DNA of 64,000 bases from Pollutibacter soli (GCA_029269725.1 JARJHS010000001.1:558001-622000); one strand, 5' to 3'; counted from the first letter of the stretch, positions 15,578-25,197 are shown. Made by a program: numbers and translations. Notes: a model not told the origin generated them from the sequence alone.

Positions 15578-16546
15578 ATGGGTCTGTTCGACAAGTTATT
15601 TGGAAAAAAGGAAAAGGAGAGCCTGGATAAAGGACTTGAAAAAACCAAAGAAAATTTTCTTTCCAGGATTACAAAGGCGATCGCGGGAAAAAGTACTGTT
15701 GATGAAGACGTGCTTGATGACCTGGAAGAAGCCCTTGTAAGTGCAGATGTTGGAATTGACACGACAATCCAGATTATTGAGCGAATTGAAAAGCGCGTCG
15801 CTCAGGATAAATACCTGAATACCAGTGAGCTTAATAAAATACTTCAAGAAGAGATTGAAAATCTTCTGGTTGATGCACCAGAGAAGTCCTACCAGGACTT
15901 TAATACTCCAACCGGCAAAAAACCCTACGTCATACTGGTGGTTGGTGTAAACGGCGTCGGTAAAACAACAACCATTGGGAAGCTGGCAAACAATTTCAGG
16001 AAGGCAGGGAAGCAGGTTTTATTAGGAGCTGCTGATACTTTCAGAGCCGCTGCAGTTGATCAACTGACCATATGGAGTGAACGTGCAGCAGTTCCCATCG
16101 TGAAAAAAGAAATGGGTAGTGATCCCGCTTCCGTTGCTTTTGATACGGTCAATAGTGCGGTTGCAAGAGATATTGATGTTGTATTGATAGATACCGCCGG
16201 CCGTCTGCATAACAAGGCGCACCTGATGGAGGAACTGGCAAAAATTAAAAGAGTAATTCAGAAGGTAATACCAGACGCCCCTCATGAAATCTTGTTGGTT
16301 CTTGACGGATCCACAGGGCAAAATGCTTTGGAACAGGCCCGGCATTTTACCGCAACCACTGATGTGACAGCTTTGGCAATTACAAAACTGGATGGAACGG
16401 CAAAAGGTGGAATTGTACTCGCTATCGCAAATCAGTTTAAAATTCCCGTGAAATTTGTAGGTGTTGGTGAGAAAATGGACGACTTACTCGTATTTGATAA
16501 GAAAGAATTTGTAGACAGCTTGTTTAATTTAAACGACAGGCAATAG
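15578..16546 (+). CDS. Signal recognition particle receptor FtsY
   Basis: 322 aa. N domain (residues 1 to about 110) followed by the SRP GTPase G domain: G1 GVNGVGKTTT, the DTFRAAA insertion-box motif, G3 DTAGRLHNK, G4 TKLDGTAKGG and the closing GVGEKMDDLLVF. The acidic A domain of E. coli FtsY is missing, as in most Bacteroidota, so membrane contact relies on the basic N-terminal helix (KKEKESLDKGLEKTKE). It docks SRP-ribosome complexes at the translocon. Followed by a hairpin at 16611. Confidence 0.96.
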   Translation: MGLFDKLFGKKEKESLDKGLEKTKENFLSRITKAIAGKSTVDEDVLDDLEEALVSADVGIDTTIQIIERIEKRVAQDKYLNTSELNKILQEEIENLLVDAPEKSYQDFNTPTGKKPYVILVVGVNGVGKTTTIGKLANNFRKAGKQVLLGAADTFRAAAVDQLTIWSERAAVPIVKKEMGSDPASVAFDTVNSAVARDIDVVLIDTAGRLHNKAHLMEELAKIKRVIQKVIPDAPHEILLVLDGSTGQNALEQARHFTATTDVTALAITKLDGTAKGGIVLAIANQFKIPVKFVGVGEKMDDLLVFDKKEFVDSLFNLNDRQ

Positions 16547-16610
16547 AAGTGATAGTTAGAGAATAGAATTTAGAAACTTTCTTAAACCTATTACTAGTCA
16601 TATAAAAATT

Positions 16611-16638
16611 AACAGCCCCCTGGGAACAGAGGGCTGTT
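16611..16638 (+). terminator. Probable terminator after ftsY
   Basis: Hairpin AACAGCCC...GGGCTGTT with an inner CTG/CAG pair around a GGAA loop and one C-A mismatch, 65 bp after the ftsY stop. The following T-run is short (TTTCT), so its strength is doubtful. Confidence 0.6.
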
Positions 16639-16658
16639 TCTGAAGTTGATTGACACCT

Positions 16659-16716
16659 AACCCACCATATATCATATGATCCCGGACAAGCCAATAATGA
16701 CATCCGGGCATGGGTT
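16659..16716. repeat. Nested inverted repeats, possible three-way-junction RNA
   Basis: AACCCA (16659-16664) pairs with TGGGTT (16711-16716); inside are CATAT/ATATG (16666-16678, 3-nt loop) and CCCGGA/TCCGGG (16681-16708, 16-nt loop). Together they can form a closed junction of three helices. The stems are short (5-6 bp) so chance is possible; strand and function are not determined. Confidence 0.3.
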
Positions 16717-17109
16717 TAAATTTTAGATACGGACAAAAATTTATAAGGAGCTAAATAATTCCCTCTGTGTAGTTTGCTGTGGTAAGCGGAGACAATCAGA
16801 TCGTGGACGGGATTCGAAATACCAATACGATTAATAAGCCTAACTGCACTTCACCAAAACACACTATAGATTTTTGTCTTGTATGTAAAGTTATTGATAA
16901 TCATTTGGAATATCAATGCATAACACTTTCGCGAAATGTTAAAATTTGGCGGAATTGATGAACTGTTCCGTTATTCTTTACATAAATCTTTAAACAGCCT
17001 CGTAAATTTTGCGTAAAAAGCAGAATTTTGCCGCTTGTTTCATCCTTTGTTCAAATTTCTATATTAAATATTTTGATATTTCTAAATTATTGAAAATCAC
17101 AGATAAGAA

Positions 17110-18417
17110 ATGAAGACCCGGACGATAAAGAAAGATAAAGTGAGCATAATTACTTTGGGATGCAGCAAGAACCTCGTCGACAGCGAAGTAATGAGTGGCC
17201 AACTCCGGGCTAATGATATTGATGTTGTTCACGAAAACAAAAAGTTGGATCATAACATCGTAATTGTAAACACCTGTGGTTTTATTGATAAAGCCAAAGA
17301 CGAAAGTATTCAGACGATACTGGAACAAGTGGAACTAAAGAAGAGAGGAAGACTTGAAAAAGTGTATGTAACGGGTTGCCTTAGCGAACGATACAAAGCC
17401 AACCTTGAAAATGAGATTCCCGAAGTGGATGCTTATTTCGGTACCATGGAATTACCATTGATCCTGAAACAATTTGATGCAGATTACAAAGCGGAATTGG
17501 TTGGAGAAAGATTGCTGAGTACCCCTCGTCATTATGCTTACATGAAAATCAGCGAGGGTTGCAACAGGACGTGCAGCTTCTGCGCAATTCCATTAATGCG
17601 CGGAAAACATGTCAGTCGCTCGCAGGAAGAACTGGTTGCTGAAGCGAAGCGATTGGTAAAATCCGGTGTTAAGGAGATCATGCTGATCGCACAGGAACTC
17701 ACGTATTATGGTCTCGATATTTACCGGAAAAGAGCGCTTCCTGATTTATTAAATGCACTTGCTAATATCGAAGGATTGCATTGGATCCGATTGCATTACG
17801 CATATCCTTCTAAATTTCCACTTGAGATTATCGATGTAATGAAAGAGCGGGAAAATATCTGCAACTATCTTGACATGCCTCTGCAACATGCAAGCAACAA
17901 AATGCTGCAGGCAATGAAAAGGCAGATAACGCGCGAAGAAATGGAAGAACTGATTGGAGAGATCAGGAATCGTATACCGGAGATCTGTTTGCGAACAACA
18001 TTGATCGCTGGTTTTCCCGGTGAGGACCTTTCAGACATTGAAGAGCTGAAAACATTCCTCCGCAAGATGAGGTTCGACCGTGTTGGTGTTTTTACCTATT
18101 CTCATGAAGATGATACATCCGCTTTTACACTACCTGATTTATTGACACAGGAAGAAAAAGAAGAGCGCGCGCAGGAAATCATGGATGTGCAGCAGGATAT
18201 CAGTTATGAGAAAAACCTGGAAAAAATAGGCAGAACATTCAAAGTACTTATCGATAGAAAAGAAGCCGGAAGATATCTTGGAAGGACAGAAATGGATAGT
18301 GTTGAAGTTGATAATGAAGTTATAATTTCTTCTAAAAAGCTTTTACCTGTCGGTGAATTTGTAAACGTGAAAATTACCAGGGCATTCGATCACGATCTTG
18401 AAGGTGAAGTCGTGTGA
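17110..18417 (+). CDS. Ribosomal protein S12 methylthiotransferase RimO
   Basis: 435 aa. N-terminal MTTase domain with three cluster Cys (LGCSKNLVDSE, NTCGFI, TGCLSERY), the radical-SAM CNRTCSFCAIPLMRGKH motif (CxxxCxxC) at about residues 145-165, and a C-terminal TRAM domain (about 370-435). It adds a methylthio group to an Asp of ribosomal protein S12. RimO is favoured over MiaB by LGCSKNLVDSE and FCAIPLMRGKHVSR. Monocistronic; a TATCGTCA/TGACGATA hairpin at 18434-18460, without a T-run, follows. Confidence 0.95.
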   Translation: MKTRTIKKDKVSIITLGCSKNLVDSEVMSGQLRANDIDVVHENKKLDHNIVIVNTCGFIDKAKDESIQTILEQVELKKRGRLEKVYVTGCLSERYKANLENEIPEVDAYFGTMELPLILKQFDADYKAELVGERLLSTPRHYAYMKISEGCNRTCSFCAIPLMRGKHVSRSQEELVAEAKRLVKSGVKEIMLIAQELTYYGLDIYRKRALPDLLNALANIEGLHWIRLHYAYPSKFPLEIIDVMKERENICNYLDMPLQHASNKMLQAMKRQITREEMEELIGEIRNRIPEICLRTTLIAGFPGEDLSDIEELKTFLRKMRFDRVGVFTYSHEDDTSAFTLPDLLTQEEKEERAQEIMDVQQDISYEKNLEKIGRTFKVLIDRKEAGRYLGRTEMDSVEVDNEVIISSKKLLPVGEFVNVKITRAFDHDLEGEVV

Positions 18418-18538
18418 TTAATATCTTCCGATTTATCGTCAACGTTAGACTGTGACGATACATTAGCTCTCGTTAATATTTTGACAATTAAAACAGGGAA
18501 GGCAATTTTTTTGCGACATTAGCCGAAATTTTTTCCTG

Positions 18539-20137
18539 GTGGACTGTACGGTTACCCAAATCCCTTACCGCGACACATTTCAGTTTTCGGATCTCGTTTT
18601 AGATTACCTGGATAATAAGCCGGAGCTCAGAACTTTTTTTGAGCATAGCGTTGATATCAGTGGCATAAAAAACGCCATCAGGGAAAGGCAGCAATTTGGC
18701 ACCGACAGGAAACTGATTTCGGAAATCTTCCGCGAGCAATACTCAAAATACACTACGACTGAATTGCAGACGGTGAATATCAGTTTTCTCGAAAAGGAAA
18801 ATTGCTTTACAATCTGTACAGCCCATCAGCCGAATATTTTCACTGGCTATTTGTATTCCATTTACAAAACAGCACACGTCATCCGTATTGCTGCTGATCT
18901 TTCCAAAGAGTTTCCTGAATTTCATTTTGTACCTGTATTTTATATCGGAAGTGAAGACAATGATCTTGAAGAGTTAGGACAGATCAATGTCAATGGTGTA
19001 AAATATCGCTGGAACACGGAACAGCGTGGTGCAGTTGGCAGGATGAAAGTAGATAAAGATCTGCTGAAGATCCGAGATGAGATTCTGAGACAGATGGCTT
19101 CCTATCCTTTCGGATCAGACCTGATTTCTATTATCAAAGACGCATATGCAGAAGGTAAAACTATCGCGGAGGCTACTACTATTTTATTGAATCATCTGTT
19201 TGGAAATCACGGGTTACTTGTATTGCAGCCGGATGATGCAAGGTTGAAGGCGAAGATGGTGGATATATTTAGAGACGATCTTTTCAAACACACCGCAAAT
19301 CAGCTACTGGAAAATTCAAATAAAGAGTTAGGGAAACAATATAAGATCCAGGTAAATCCCCGGGAGATTAATCTTTTCTTTCTTGAAGACGATAAAAGGG
19401 ATCGATTGACTGAAAAAGGGGAGAGGTATTGTGTCGATGGATCAGACCGTGAATTTTCAACCGATGAAATCGACCGGTTGATCTCGCAAGAGCCGGGAAA
19501 GTTCAGTCCAAATGTTGTGCTTCGTGGAATTTACCAGGAGATCATACTTCCGAACATTTTGTTTGTCGGCGGTGGTTCAGAGATTGCATATTGGCTGGAA
19601 CTTAAACCTTTGTTTAAGCATTATCATGTTCCTTATCCGGTTATCGTTTTGCGAAACAGTTTCCTGGTGCTCTCAAAAGAGCAACAGCATAAAGTTAATA
19701 AGCTGGGTTGGGAAATTTCGGATCTGTTTAAGCCCGATCTGGATCTGATGAATGGTTATGTAAAAAAACATTCTACCAAAAAATTATCGCTCGAAGAAGA
19801 GATATCTAAACTTCATTCTCTTTACGAACAGGTTAAAAGTGCTGCGGGAGAAGTTGACGCTACATTATTGCAACATGTCGCCGCTCTCGAACACCGGGCG
19901 ATTAAAGAGCTGAGGAACCTCGAGAAAAAGTTATTGCGAGCGGAAAAAAGAAATTATGAAACGCAGCAACGTCAGCTTCAAAAAATCAAAGAAGAACTTT
20001 TCCCTAAGAACGGGTTACAGGAAAGGGTTGACAATTTTATGCCCTGGTTTGGAATGTACGGACAGGCTTTTATCGACCAGGTAGTTCAGTGTTCTTCAGC
20101 ATTTGATCAGGCGTTTGGAATACTTTGCCTTGATTAA
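18539..20137 (+). CDS. Bacillithiol biosynthesis cysteine-adding enzyme BshC
   Basis: 532 aa. It adds Cys to glucosaminyl-malate, the last step of bacillithiol synthesis. The GTG start at 18539 gives MDCTVTQIPY, the usual BshC N-terminus in Bacteroidota. Seen: TAHQPNIFTGYLYSIYKTAHVIRIA (nucleotide-binding HxGH-like region), FVPVFYIGSEDNDLEEL, LFVGGGSEIAYWLELK, and a C-terminal coiled coil from about 395 to 475 before NFMPWFGMYG. A TTGACA at 18481 with TTTTTTTG at 18506-18513 could be its promoter. The BshB1 deacetylase is at 44799 and a BstA-like transferase at 29852, but BshA is not in this window. Ends 9 bp from the convergent deoC stop. Confidence 0.94.
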   Translation: MDCTVTQIPYRDTFQFSDLVLDYLDNKPELRTFFEHSVDISGIKNAIRERQQFGTDRKLISEIFREQYSKYTTTELQTVNISFLEKENCFTICTAHQPNIFTGYLYSIYKTAHVIRIAADLSKEFPEFHFVPVFYIGSEDNDLEELGQINVNGVKYRWNTEQRGAVGRMKVDKDLLKIRDEILRQMASYPFGSDLISIIKDAYAEGKTIAEATTILLNHLFGNHGLLVLQPDDARLKAKMVDIFRDDLFKHTANQLLENSNKELGKQYKIQVNPREINLFFLEDDKRDRLTEKGERYCVDGSDREFSTDEIDRLISQEPGKFSPNVVLRGIYQEIILPNILFVGGGSEIAYWLELKPLFKHYHVPYPVIVLRNSFLVLSKEQQHKVNKLGWEISDLFKPDLDLMNGYVKKHSTKKLSLEEEISKLHSLYEQVKSAAGEVDATLLQHVAALEHRAIKELRNLEKKLLRAEKRNYETQQRQLQKIKEELFPKNGLQERVDNFMPWFGMYGQAFIDQVVQCSSAFDQAFGILCLD

Positions 20138-20146
20138 ATTTAATAT

Positions 20147-20902
20147 TTAATAGCCACCACTACCTTTCTGAAGATCATTCAATTGTAACTCGCCCGAGAT
20201 GACTTTTGCTGCTTCGCTGAGCATCGTTTCTGTTGCAGTTGCACCGATCCTTGTTGCCCCACACTCGATGATATAAAGCATGTCAGCAAGTGTACGAATT
20301 CCACCTGCCGCCTTTACGCCAACGTTTGGCGAGGAGTATTTTCTCATCAATCGAACGTCATCCGGAGTAGCTCCTTTTGTGGCAAAATGTCCGTCCGCGT
20401 TTTTCACATAGCCATATCCTGTACTGGTCTTTACAAAAGCAACGCCAGCATCACTGGAGATTTTGCAAAGTTTGATTTTATGCTTTTCCTGCAAATAATC
20501 GATTTCAAAAATCACTTTGATTATGGCTCCTCTCCCTGTTGCGGCCGCCTGAATGGCTTGTATTTCCGCACTCACATAGTCCCATTCTTCACCCAGTACT
20601 TTGCCAATATTCACGACCATATCAATTTCAGTGGCGCCTTCTTCGCACGCTTTAATTGTTTCCTCAACCTTTATCGACGTAAGGTTACTTCCATGCGGAA
20701 ATCCTACAACCGTACATACAAGAACACCACTGCCAGCCAGCCATTCAGCTGCTTTTTCCACAGCATATGGTTTGATACATACTGAAGCGGTTTTTGCTTT
20801 TGCTGCTATTGCGCAACCTTTTTCAAGGTCGGCCGAGGTCATGGTGGGATGCAAAAGCGAATGATCGATCATTCCCGCTAACTGAGCAACCGTATATTTC
20901 AT
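20147..20902 (-). CDS. Deoxyribose-phosphate aldolase
   Basis: 251 aa from ATG 20902 (MKYTVAQLAGMIDHSLL); an ATG eight codons upstream (20926) would overlap the purE stop and add a non-family tail, so the shorter start is preferred. Core motifs: VCTVVGFPHG, KVIFEIDYL, AFVKTSTGYG with the Schiff-base Lys, VKAAGGIRT, and RIGATA. It cleaves 2-deoxyribose-5-phosphate to acetaldehyde and glyceraldehyde-3-phosphate in deoxynucleoside salvage. Last gene of the purK-purE-deoC set, linking purine synthesis with nucleoside breakdown. Confidence 0.95.
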   Translation of the reverse strand: MKYTVAQLAGMIDHSLLHPTMTSADLEKGCAIAAKAKTASVCIKPYAVEKAAEWLAGSGVLVCTVVGFPHGSNLTSIKVEETIKACEEGATEIDMVVNIGKVLGEEWDYVSAEIQAIQAAATGRGAIIKVIFEIDYLQEKHKIKLCKISSDAGVAFVKTSTGYGYVKNADGHFATKGATPDDVRLMRKYSSPNVGVKAAGGIRTLADMLYIIECGATRIGATATETMLSEAAKVISGELQLNDLQKGSGGY

Positions 20903-20915
20903 TGCAGAATATTGA

Positions 20916-21458
20916 TCATTGATCAAAATAATTGGGCCAGTTTTTATCTTTCAAAACAGAAGCTTTCTTCAAAACTTCTTTCTCCATTCCGGTTTTAAAA
21001 GTTTTCATTTTTGCGGCCAGCTTATCATCGCTTAGCGCAAGAATTGATGCAGCGAGTATCCCTGCATTTTTAGATGCATTTACCGCAACAGTTGCCACAG
21101 GAATTCCATTTGGCATTTGCAAAATCGAAAGCAGTGAGTCCCACCCGTCAAGGGAATTTGACGATTTTACCGGAACTCCAATTACCGGTAAAGTAGTAAG
21201 GGAGGCAACCATTCCTGGTAAGTGTGCCGCTCCTCCTGCTCCCGCGATTATCACTTTGATCCCCCTGTCCGCAGCTTTGCTGGCATATTCTACCATCCGG
21301 GCGGGTGTTCTATGTGCGGAAACAACTGTAAGTTCAAAGGGGATATCAAAATTTTTAAGCTCGGTTGCTGCAGGTTCCATTACAGGTAAATCGCTGTCGC
21401 TTCCCATAATAATTCCAACCACTGGTTGAATTTCTGCGTTTTTCTTTTTTGTCGCCAC
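20916..21458 (-). CDS. N5-carboxyaminoimidazole ribonucleotide mutase
   Basis: 180 aa. [13 protein letters not shown] near residue 15, [25 protein letters not shown], and [23 protein letters not shown] are the class I PurE signatures, including the catalytic Ser and His. It converts N5-CAIR, made by PurK, to CAIR in purine synthesis. Begins 22 bp after the purK stop and is followed closely by deoC, so the three are one operon. Confidence 0.96.
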   Translation of the reverse strand: MATKKKNAEIQPVVGIIMGSDSDLPVMEPAATELKNFDIPFELTVVSAHRTPARMVEYASKAADRGIKVIIAGAGGAAHLPGMVASLTTLPVIGVPVKSSNSLDGWDSLLSILQMPNGIPVATVAVNASKNAGILAASILALSDDKLAAKMKTFKTGMEKEVLKKASVLKDKNWPNYFDQ

Positions 21459-21480
21459 GAATATTAAAGCCGTTTATTTT

Positions 21481-22635
21481 TTATTTGGAACCAGGATCAG
21501 AAACAATTGTCTTACCATCGCCGGCTTTCAAAAGTCTCTTAATCTTGCTTGCCTGGTGCAATAACTCCTGCCTTTCTTTACTGATGACTGTCACATGCCC
21601 CATTTTCCGACCAGGTTTAGTTTCTGCCTTTCCATAGAGATGAATAAAAGCATTATCGATCTGCAAAACTTCTTCGAGGCCGCTATAAACTACGGGTCCT
21701 TTAGCATCCGGCTCACCAACGATGTTCACCATGACAGAAGGAAGAATTGCATCCGGATTTCCCATGGGCAGATTCAATACAATTCTCCAAAGCATATCAA
21801 ATTGCGAACTGTAATGTGCCTCAATGGTATGATGCCCGCTGTTGTGAACTCTGGGTGCAGTTTCATTCACCAGCACATTTCCTTCCCTGTCAATAAACAT
21901 TTCGATCGCAAAAAAGCCTGGTGATTGAAGTTGCCTGACTACAGAAAGCGCGATTGCTTCCGCTTTCCACATGGCCTTCTCTGAAATATCCGCAGGGCAA
22001 AGCTGGAAATCCAGCTGGTTCAAGTATTTGTCAAAAACCATTTCAACCGGTGGATAAATCACTGTTTCTCCTTTGGAATTCATTCCCACCAGCATCGCGA
22101 TCTCTTTCTGCAAATCAACTTTTTTCTCCAGGATTGCCGGTTCATTAAAACCAAGATTCAGTTCTTCTTTTTTATTCAGAACCTGAACGCCACGACCATC
22201 ATAACCTCCTGTTGATAATTTATGAACTGCAGGAAGAAAAGCTTGATACTCTGCGAGTTCTTCCAGGTTTTGAGTGACTACATATTCAGGTGTCGGAATG
22301 CTGTTGGCCTGATAAAATTGTTTCTGAACAATCTTATCCCTGATAATTCTCAAAGCAGCCGGAGCGGGAAAAATTTTCAATCCCTCCGCCTCTAATGTTT
22401 CAAGCGCTTCAATATTTACATTCTCTATTTCAATTGTGAGAACATCCAGGTTTTTACCAAAAGCATAAACATCATCATAAGAACGAATACTCCCCAGCAC
22501 AAAATGATTGCAAAGGTGTGCAGCGGGGCAATGCGGATCGTTTTCCAGTACCCAGGTTTCCACCGGATAATTTGCTGCCTGCTGTAATAACATACGTCCC
22601 AACTGACCGCCACCTAAAATTCCGGCTTTCGTCAT
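21481..22635 (-). CDS. N5-carboxyaminoimidazole ribonucleotide synthase
   Basis: 384 aa from ATG 22635, which starts MTKAGILGGGQLGRML, the normal PurK N-terminus; a longer open frame to 22740 adds 35 residues without homology. ATP-grasp enzyme: KLSTGGYDGRGV (glycine-rich ATP loop), AILEKKVDLQKEIAMLV, FAIEMFIDREGNVLVNETAPRVHNSGHHT with the Mg-binding acids. It carboxylates AIR with ATP and bicarbonate to N5-CAIR. First gene of the operon; purC, a later pathway step, lies separately at 48947. Confidence 0.96.
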   Translation of the reverse strand: MTKAGILGGGQLGRMLLQQAANYPVETWVLENDPHCPAAHLCNHFVLGSIRSYDDVYAFGKNLDVLTIEIENVNIEALETLEAEGLKIFPAPAALRIIRDKIVQKQFYQANSIPTPEYVVTQNLEELAEYQAFLPAVHKLSTGGYDGRGVQVLNKKEELNLGFNEPAILEKKVDLQKEIAMLVGMNSKGETVIYPPVEMVFDKYLNQLDFQLCPADISEKAMWKAEAIALSVVRQLQSPGFFAIEMFIDREGNVLVNETAPRVHNSGHHTIEAHYSSQFDMLWRIVLNLPMGNPDAILPSVMVNIVGEPDAKGPVVYSGLEEVLQIDNAFIHLYGKAETKPGRKMGHVTVISKERQELLHQASKIKRLLKAGDGKTIVSDPGSK

Positions 22636-22861
22636 ATATTCTTTTTTCCGGGCGTGAAGATAGTAAACAGCCGCAACTTCAGCTTTTGTTTCGCAGTTTG
22701 AAATGCTATCTTTGTTATCCCTTGGTACCTGACTATCCATATAAAATATTTGAAGACAAGCGTGGAGGATATTTTCTGCTCATGGAATCCCTCGCGATGG
22801 CCAGCTGACGGTCTTTTATTTTCTGACTGTAAGTTTTTCTTCATTTATCAAAGACCCCAAA

Positions 22862-23995
22862 ATGGAATCAATTACCAATGCTCGCAGGAGCGTTAATTCA
22901 AATGTAGATTTTCTCCCACTCGAAGGAACAGATTATATAGAGCTCTATGTAGGTAATGCTAAGCAGGCCGCGCATTATTATCGTACCGCTTTTGGCTATC
23001 AGCCGCTTGCATACTCCGGTCCGGAAACCGGAGATAAGAATAAAGTGAGCTATGTTCTGCGTCAGCAAAAAATAACGCTGATGCTTACTACAGCACTCCA
23101 TGAGAAAAATACCATTGCCGACCATGTGTATCGTCATGGCGACGGAATCAAAGTGATAGCACTGCGTGTGGACGACGCCACCAAATCCTGGACGGAAACA
23201 ACAAGCCGTGGCGGTAAGTCATCGATACCACCAACAGAATTCTCAGATAAGGATGGTAAAGTGATAATCAGCGGAATACATACTTATGGAGAGGTGGAGC
23301 ATCTCTTTATCGAACGAAAGAACTATGATGGAGTATTTCTGCCGGGCTTCCGTAAATGGGAAACCCCTGATTTTAAGAATGAAGAAACAGGATTATTGCA
23401 CGTTGATCACTGCGTCGGAAATGTAAACTGGAACCAGATGAACCCGTGGGTGAAATTTTATGAAGATGTTATGGGGTTCAGGAACATATTGAGTTTTGAC
23501 GATAAAGATATCTCTACCGAATACTCAGCCCTGATGAGTAAGGTAATGAGTAACGGGAACGGGTATGTGAAATTCCCAATTAATGAACCTGCTGAAGGGA
23601 AAAAGAAATCACAGGTTGAAGAGTATCTGGAATTTTACAATGGGGAAGGGGTACAGCATGTTGCACTTGCTTCCAATAATATTATCCATACCGTATCGGA
23701 GTTGCAGAAACGCGGGGTAGAATTCCTACGGGTGCCCGCAGTTTACTATGAAGAATTATTGGATCGGGTGGGAGAGATCGATGAGTCTCTTGAGCCGTTG
23801 AAAGAGCTCGGAATCCTTGTTGACAGGGATGATGAAGGCTATCTTTTGCAGATTTTCACTAAGCCGGTCCAGGACCGCCCGACTATGTTCTTCGAGATAA
23901 TTCAGAGAAAAGGTGCAAAAAGTTTCGGAAAAGGAAATTTTAAGGCACTATTCGAAGCTATTGAACGTGAACAGGAATTGCGAGGAAATTTATAA
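22862..23995 (+). CDS. 4-hydroxyphenylpyruvate dioxygenase
   Basis: 377 aa, standard length. Two vicinal-oxygen-chelate domains; the Fe(II) triad is visible as His183 (HVDHCVGNV), His266 (GVQHVALAS) and Glu345 (FFEIIQRKG). The C-terminal helix with KGNFKALFEAIE is the gating element of HPPD. It converts 4-hydroxyphenylpyruvate to homogentisate in tyrosine breakdown. Homogentisate dioxygenase, often adjacent in Bacteroidota, is not in this window. Likely monocistronic. Confidence 0.96.
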   Translation: MESITNARRSVNSNVDFLPLEGTDYIELYVGNAKQAAHYYRTAFGYQPLAYSGPETGDKNKVSYVLRQQKITLMLTTALHEKNTIADHVYRHGDGIKVIALRVDDATKSWTETTSRGGKSSIPPTEFSDKDGKVIISGIHTYGEVEHLFIERKNYDGVFLPGFRKWETPDFKNEETGLLHVDHCVGNVNWNQMNPWVKFYEDVMGFRNILSFDDKDISTEYSALMSKVMSNGNGYVKFPINEPAEGKKKSQVEEYLEFYNGEGVQHVALASNNIIHTVSELQKRGVEFLRVPAVYYEELLDRVGEIDESLEPLKELGILVDRDDEGYLLQIFTKPVQDRPTMFFEIIQRKGAKSFGKGNFKALFEAIEREQELRGNL

Positions 23996-24121
23996 AATTG
24001 TCAAGATTATTCACATTTTAGTTTCAAATGTGGATATCAGGGATTATATTTAAGGAGGCTTAGCGGCTATTTTTGTACGATTCCTTTGCTTAGCACGATT
24101 AAGTTGAAGGTACCCATCATT

Positions 24122-24880
24122 ATGAAAAGAAAACTGACAATCATTGTTTGTGTGCTCATTGTTGCGATAAGCGAGGGCAATGCGCAAAATTCCTTTGTGA
24201 ATTATCAGAAGTCTTTTAATAAGGTGGCTGATGTTTTCCGCAGAAAAGAAGATACTCTTCGCAAGCAATTTGCTTCCAAAAAATTAGAGTGGCCGGCGAA
24301 AGACATTTACATCAGGTCTTTCAAATATGACAGTGAACTTGAAGTCTGGATACGTAACAATCCCGACGAGCAATACCAACTGTTCAAAGTTTATAAAGTT
24401 TGTGCTCTTGCTGGTTCACTGGGACCCAAAAGAATCCAGGGGGATTACCAGGTTCCGGAGGGTATATATTATATCAACGAATTCAAACACAATAGTGCCT
24501 ATCACCTTTCACTTGGTTTGAATTATCCCAATGCATCAGATAAAGTACTTTCCGATATGTCGCAGCCTGGGGGTGATATTTATATTCATGGTAGTTGCGT
24601 TACCCAGGGATGTATACCGATCACTAATTCCCAGATTGAAGAACTGTATATTTTGTCGTCACATGCAAAAGGATCAGGACAGGATTTTATCCCTGTTCAT
24701 ATTTTCCCTGTGAGGTTTAATGTAGCCAAGAGTGTCGCTTTTCTTAATAATCAGACCAGAAATGATAACGAGCTGAAAGAATTTGAAGCGCGTTTAAAGC
24801 TTGTTTATGATCATTTTGAAAAAACAAAAAAACTTCCCGTAATAGCAGTTAATACAAGCGGGGATTACGTGATGTATTAA
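24122..24880 (+). CDS. Periplasmic L,D-transpeptidase (YkuD domain)
   Basis: 252 aa from ATG 24122; an upstream TTG (24086) would add 12 residues ahead of the signal peptide. Signal peptide residues 1-20 (AISEGNAQ). A YkuD catalytic domain: FKVYKVCALAG, GDYQVPEGIYYI, then DIYIHGSCVTQGCIPITNSQI with the catalytic Cys164 and its His. Belongs to the murein L,D-transpeptidase group (YafK-like), which acts on diaminopimelate cross-links or protein anchoring. TATTTTTG at 24068-24075 is a candidate -7 element. A terminator follows at 24912. Confidence 0.9.
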   Translation: MKRKLTIIVCVLIVAISEGNAQNSFVNYQKSFNKVADVFRRKEDTLRKQFASKKLEWPAKDIYIRSFKYDSELEVWIRNNPDEQYQLFKVYKVCALAGSLGPKRIQGDYQVPEGIYYINEFKHNSAYHLSLGLNYPNASDKVLSDMSQPGGDIYIHGSCVTQGCIPITNSQIEELYILSSHAKGSGQDFIPVHIFPVRFNVAKSVAFLNNQTRNDNELKEFEARLKLVYDHFEKTKKLPVIAVNTSGDYVMY

Positions 24881-25197
24881 ACTTCATATCACACTTTATC
24901 AATTCCATTTGAGCCTGAATTTTTCAGGCTTTTTTTATTACATAAACTGGTCAAATCCTGCATCAATCTGGTTACGTTTTTTTCCCAATCCTGAGGAGAA
25001 AAAACAGAAGATTTCAATATTGCCGAACTCGAAACATTCAAAATGTGGAAAAGAAATCCTTCCATTAAAGTAAATGAAACCTTCCTTGAAAATTTGCATA
25101 CTAACATTAAATTATTCACTGCTGGAACTGCTGTTCGGACAGGTTCTCAGACCACATCATGCCTGTGCCAGTGGAGGCATATAAACCTTGTTAACTG
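24881..25197. other. 317-bp region after the L,D-transpeptidase
   Basis: Starts with the terminator at 24912-24936. Beyond it, the minus strand is open in two overlapping frames between about 24950 and 25120 (76 and 53 codons); neither looks clearly real and both end at or in the terminator. A GC-richer patch at 25125-25185 does not match the AT-rich surroundings and might be a degraded gene fragment. No confident gene. Confidence 0.35.
24912..24936 (+). terminator. Terminator after the L,D-transpeptidase
   Basis: AGCCTGAA/TTCAGGCT stem of 8 bp with a TTT loop and seven Ts directly after, 32 bp past the stop. A textbook intrinsic terminator. Confidence 0.92.

Larger units (their letters stand above)
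16547..17109. other. 563-bp gene-free region between ftsY and rimO
   Basis: The longest non-coding stretch here. It holds the terminator-like hairpin at 16611-16638, then nested inverted repeats at 16659-16716 that could fold as a three-way junction (see findings), then about 390 bp of AT-rich DNA. GGGATTCGAAA near 16810 resembles a tRNA T-loop but the flanking stem does not pair. No convincing ORF on either strand. The last 60 bp presumably carries the rimO promoter. Confidence 0.5.

Noticed and set aside
16800..16820. T-loop-like GGGATTCGAAA, suggesting a tRNA fragment
   Set aside because: The flanking bases do not pair and no acceptor or anticodon arm is present.
20932..21429. 165-codon frame antisense to purE
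   Set aside because: Shadow of purE; composition is that of a reversed gene.
24889..25119. 76-codon minus strand ORF after the L,D-transpeptidase
   Set aside because: Ends inside the terminator hairpin at 24912; an overlapping frame is equally open, and neither matches a known family.
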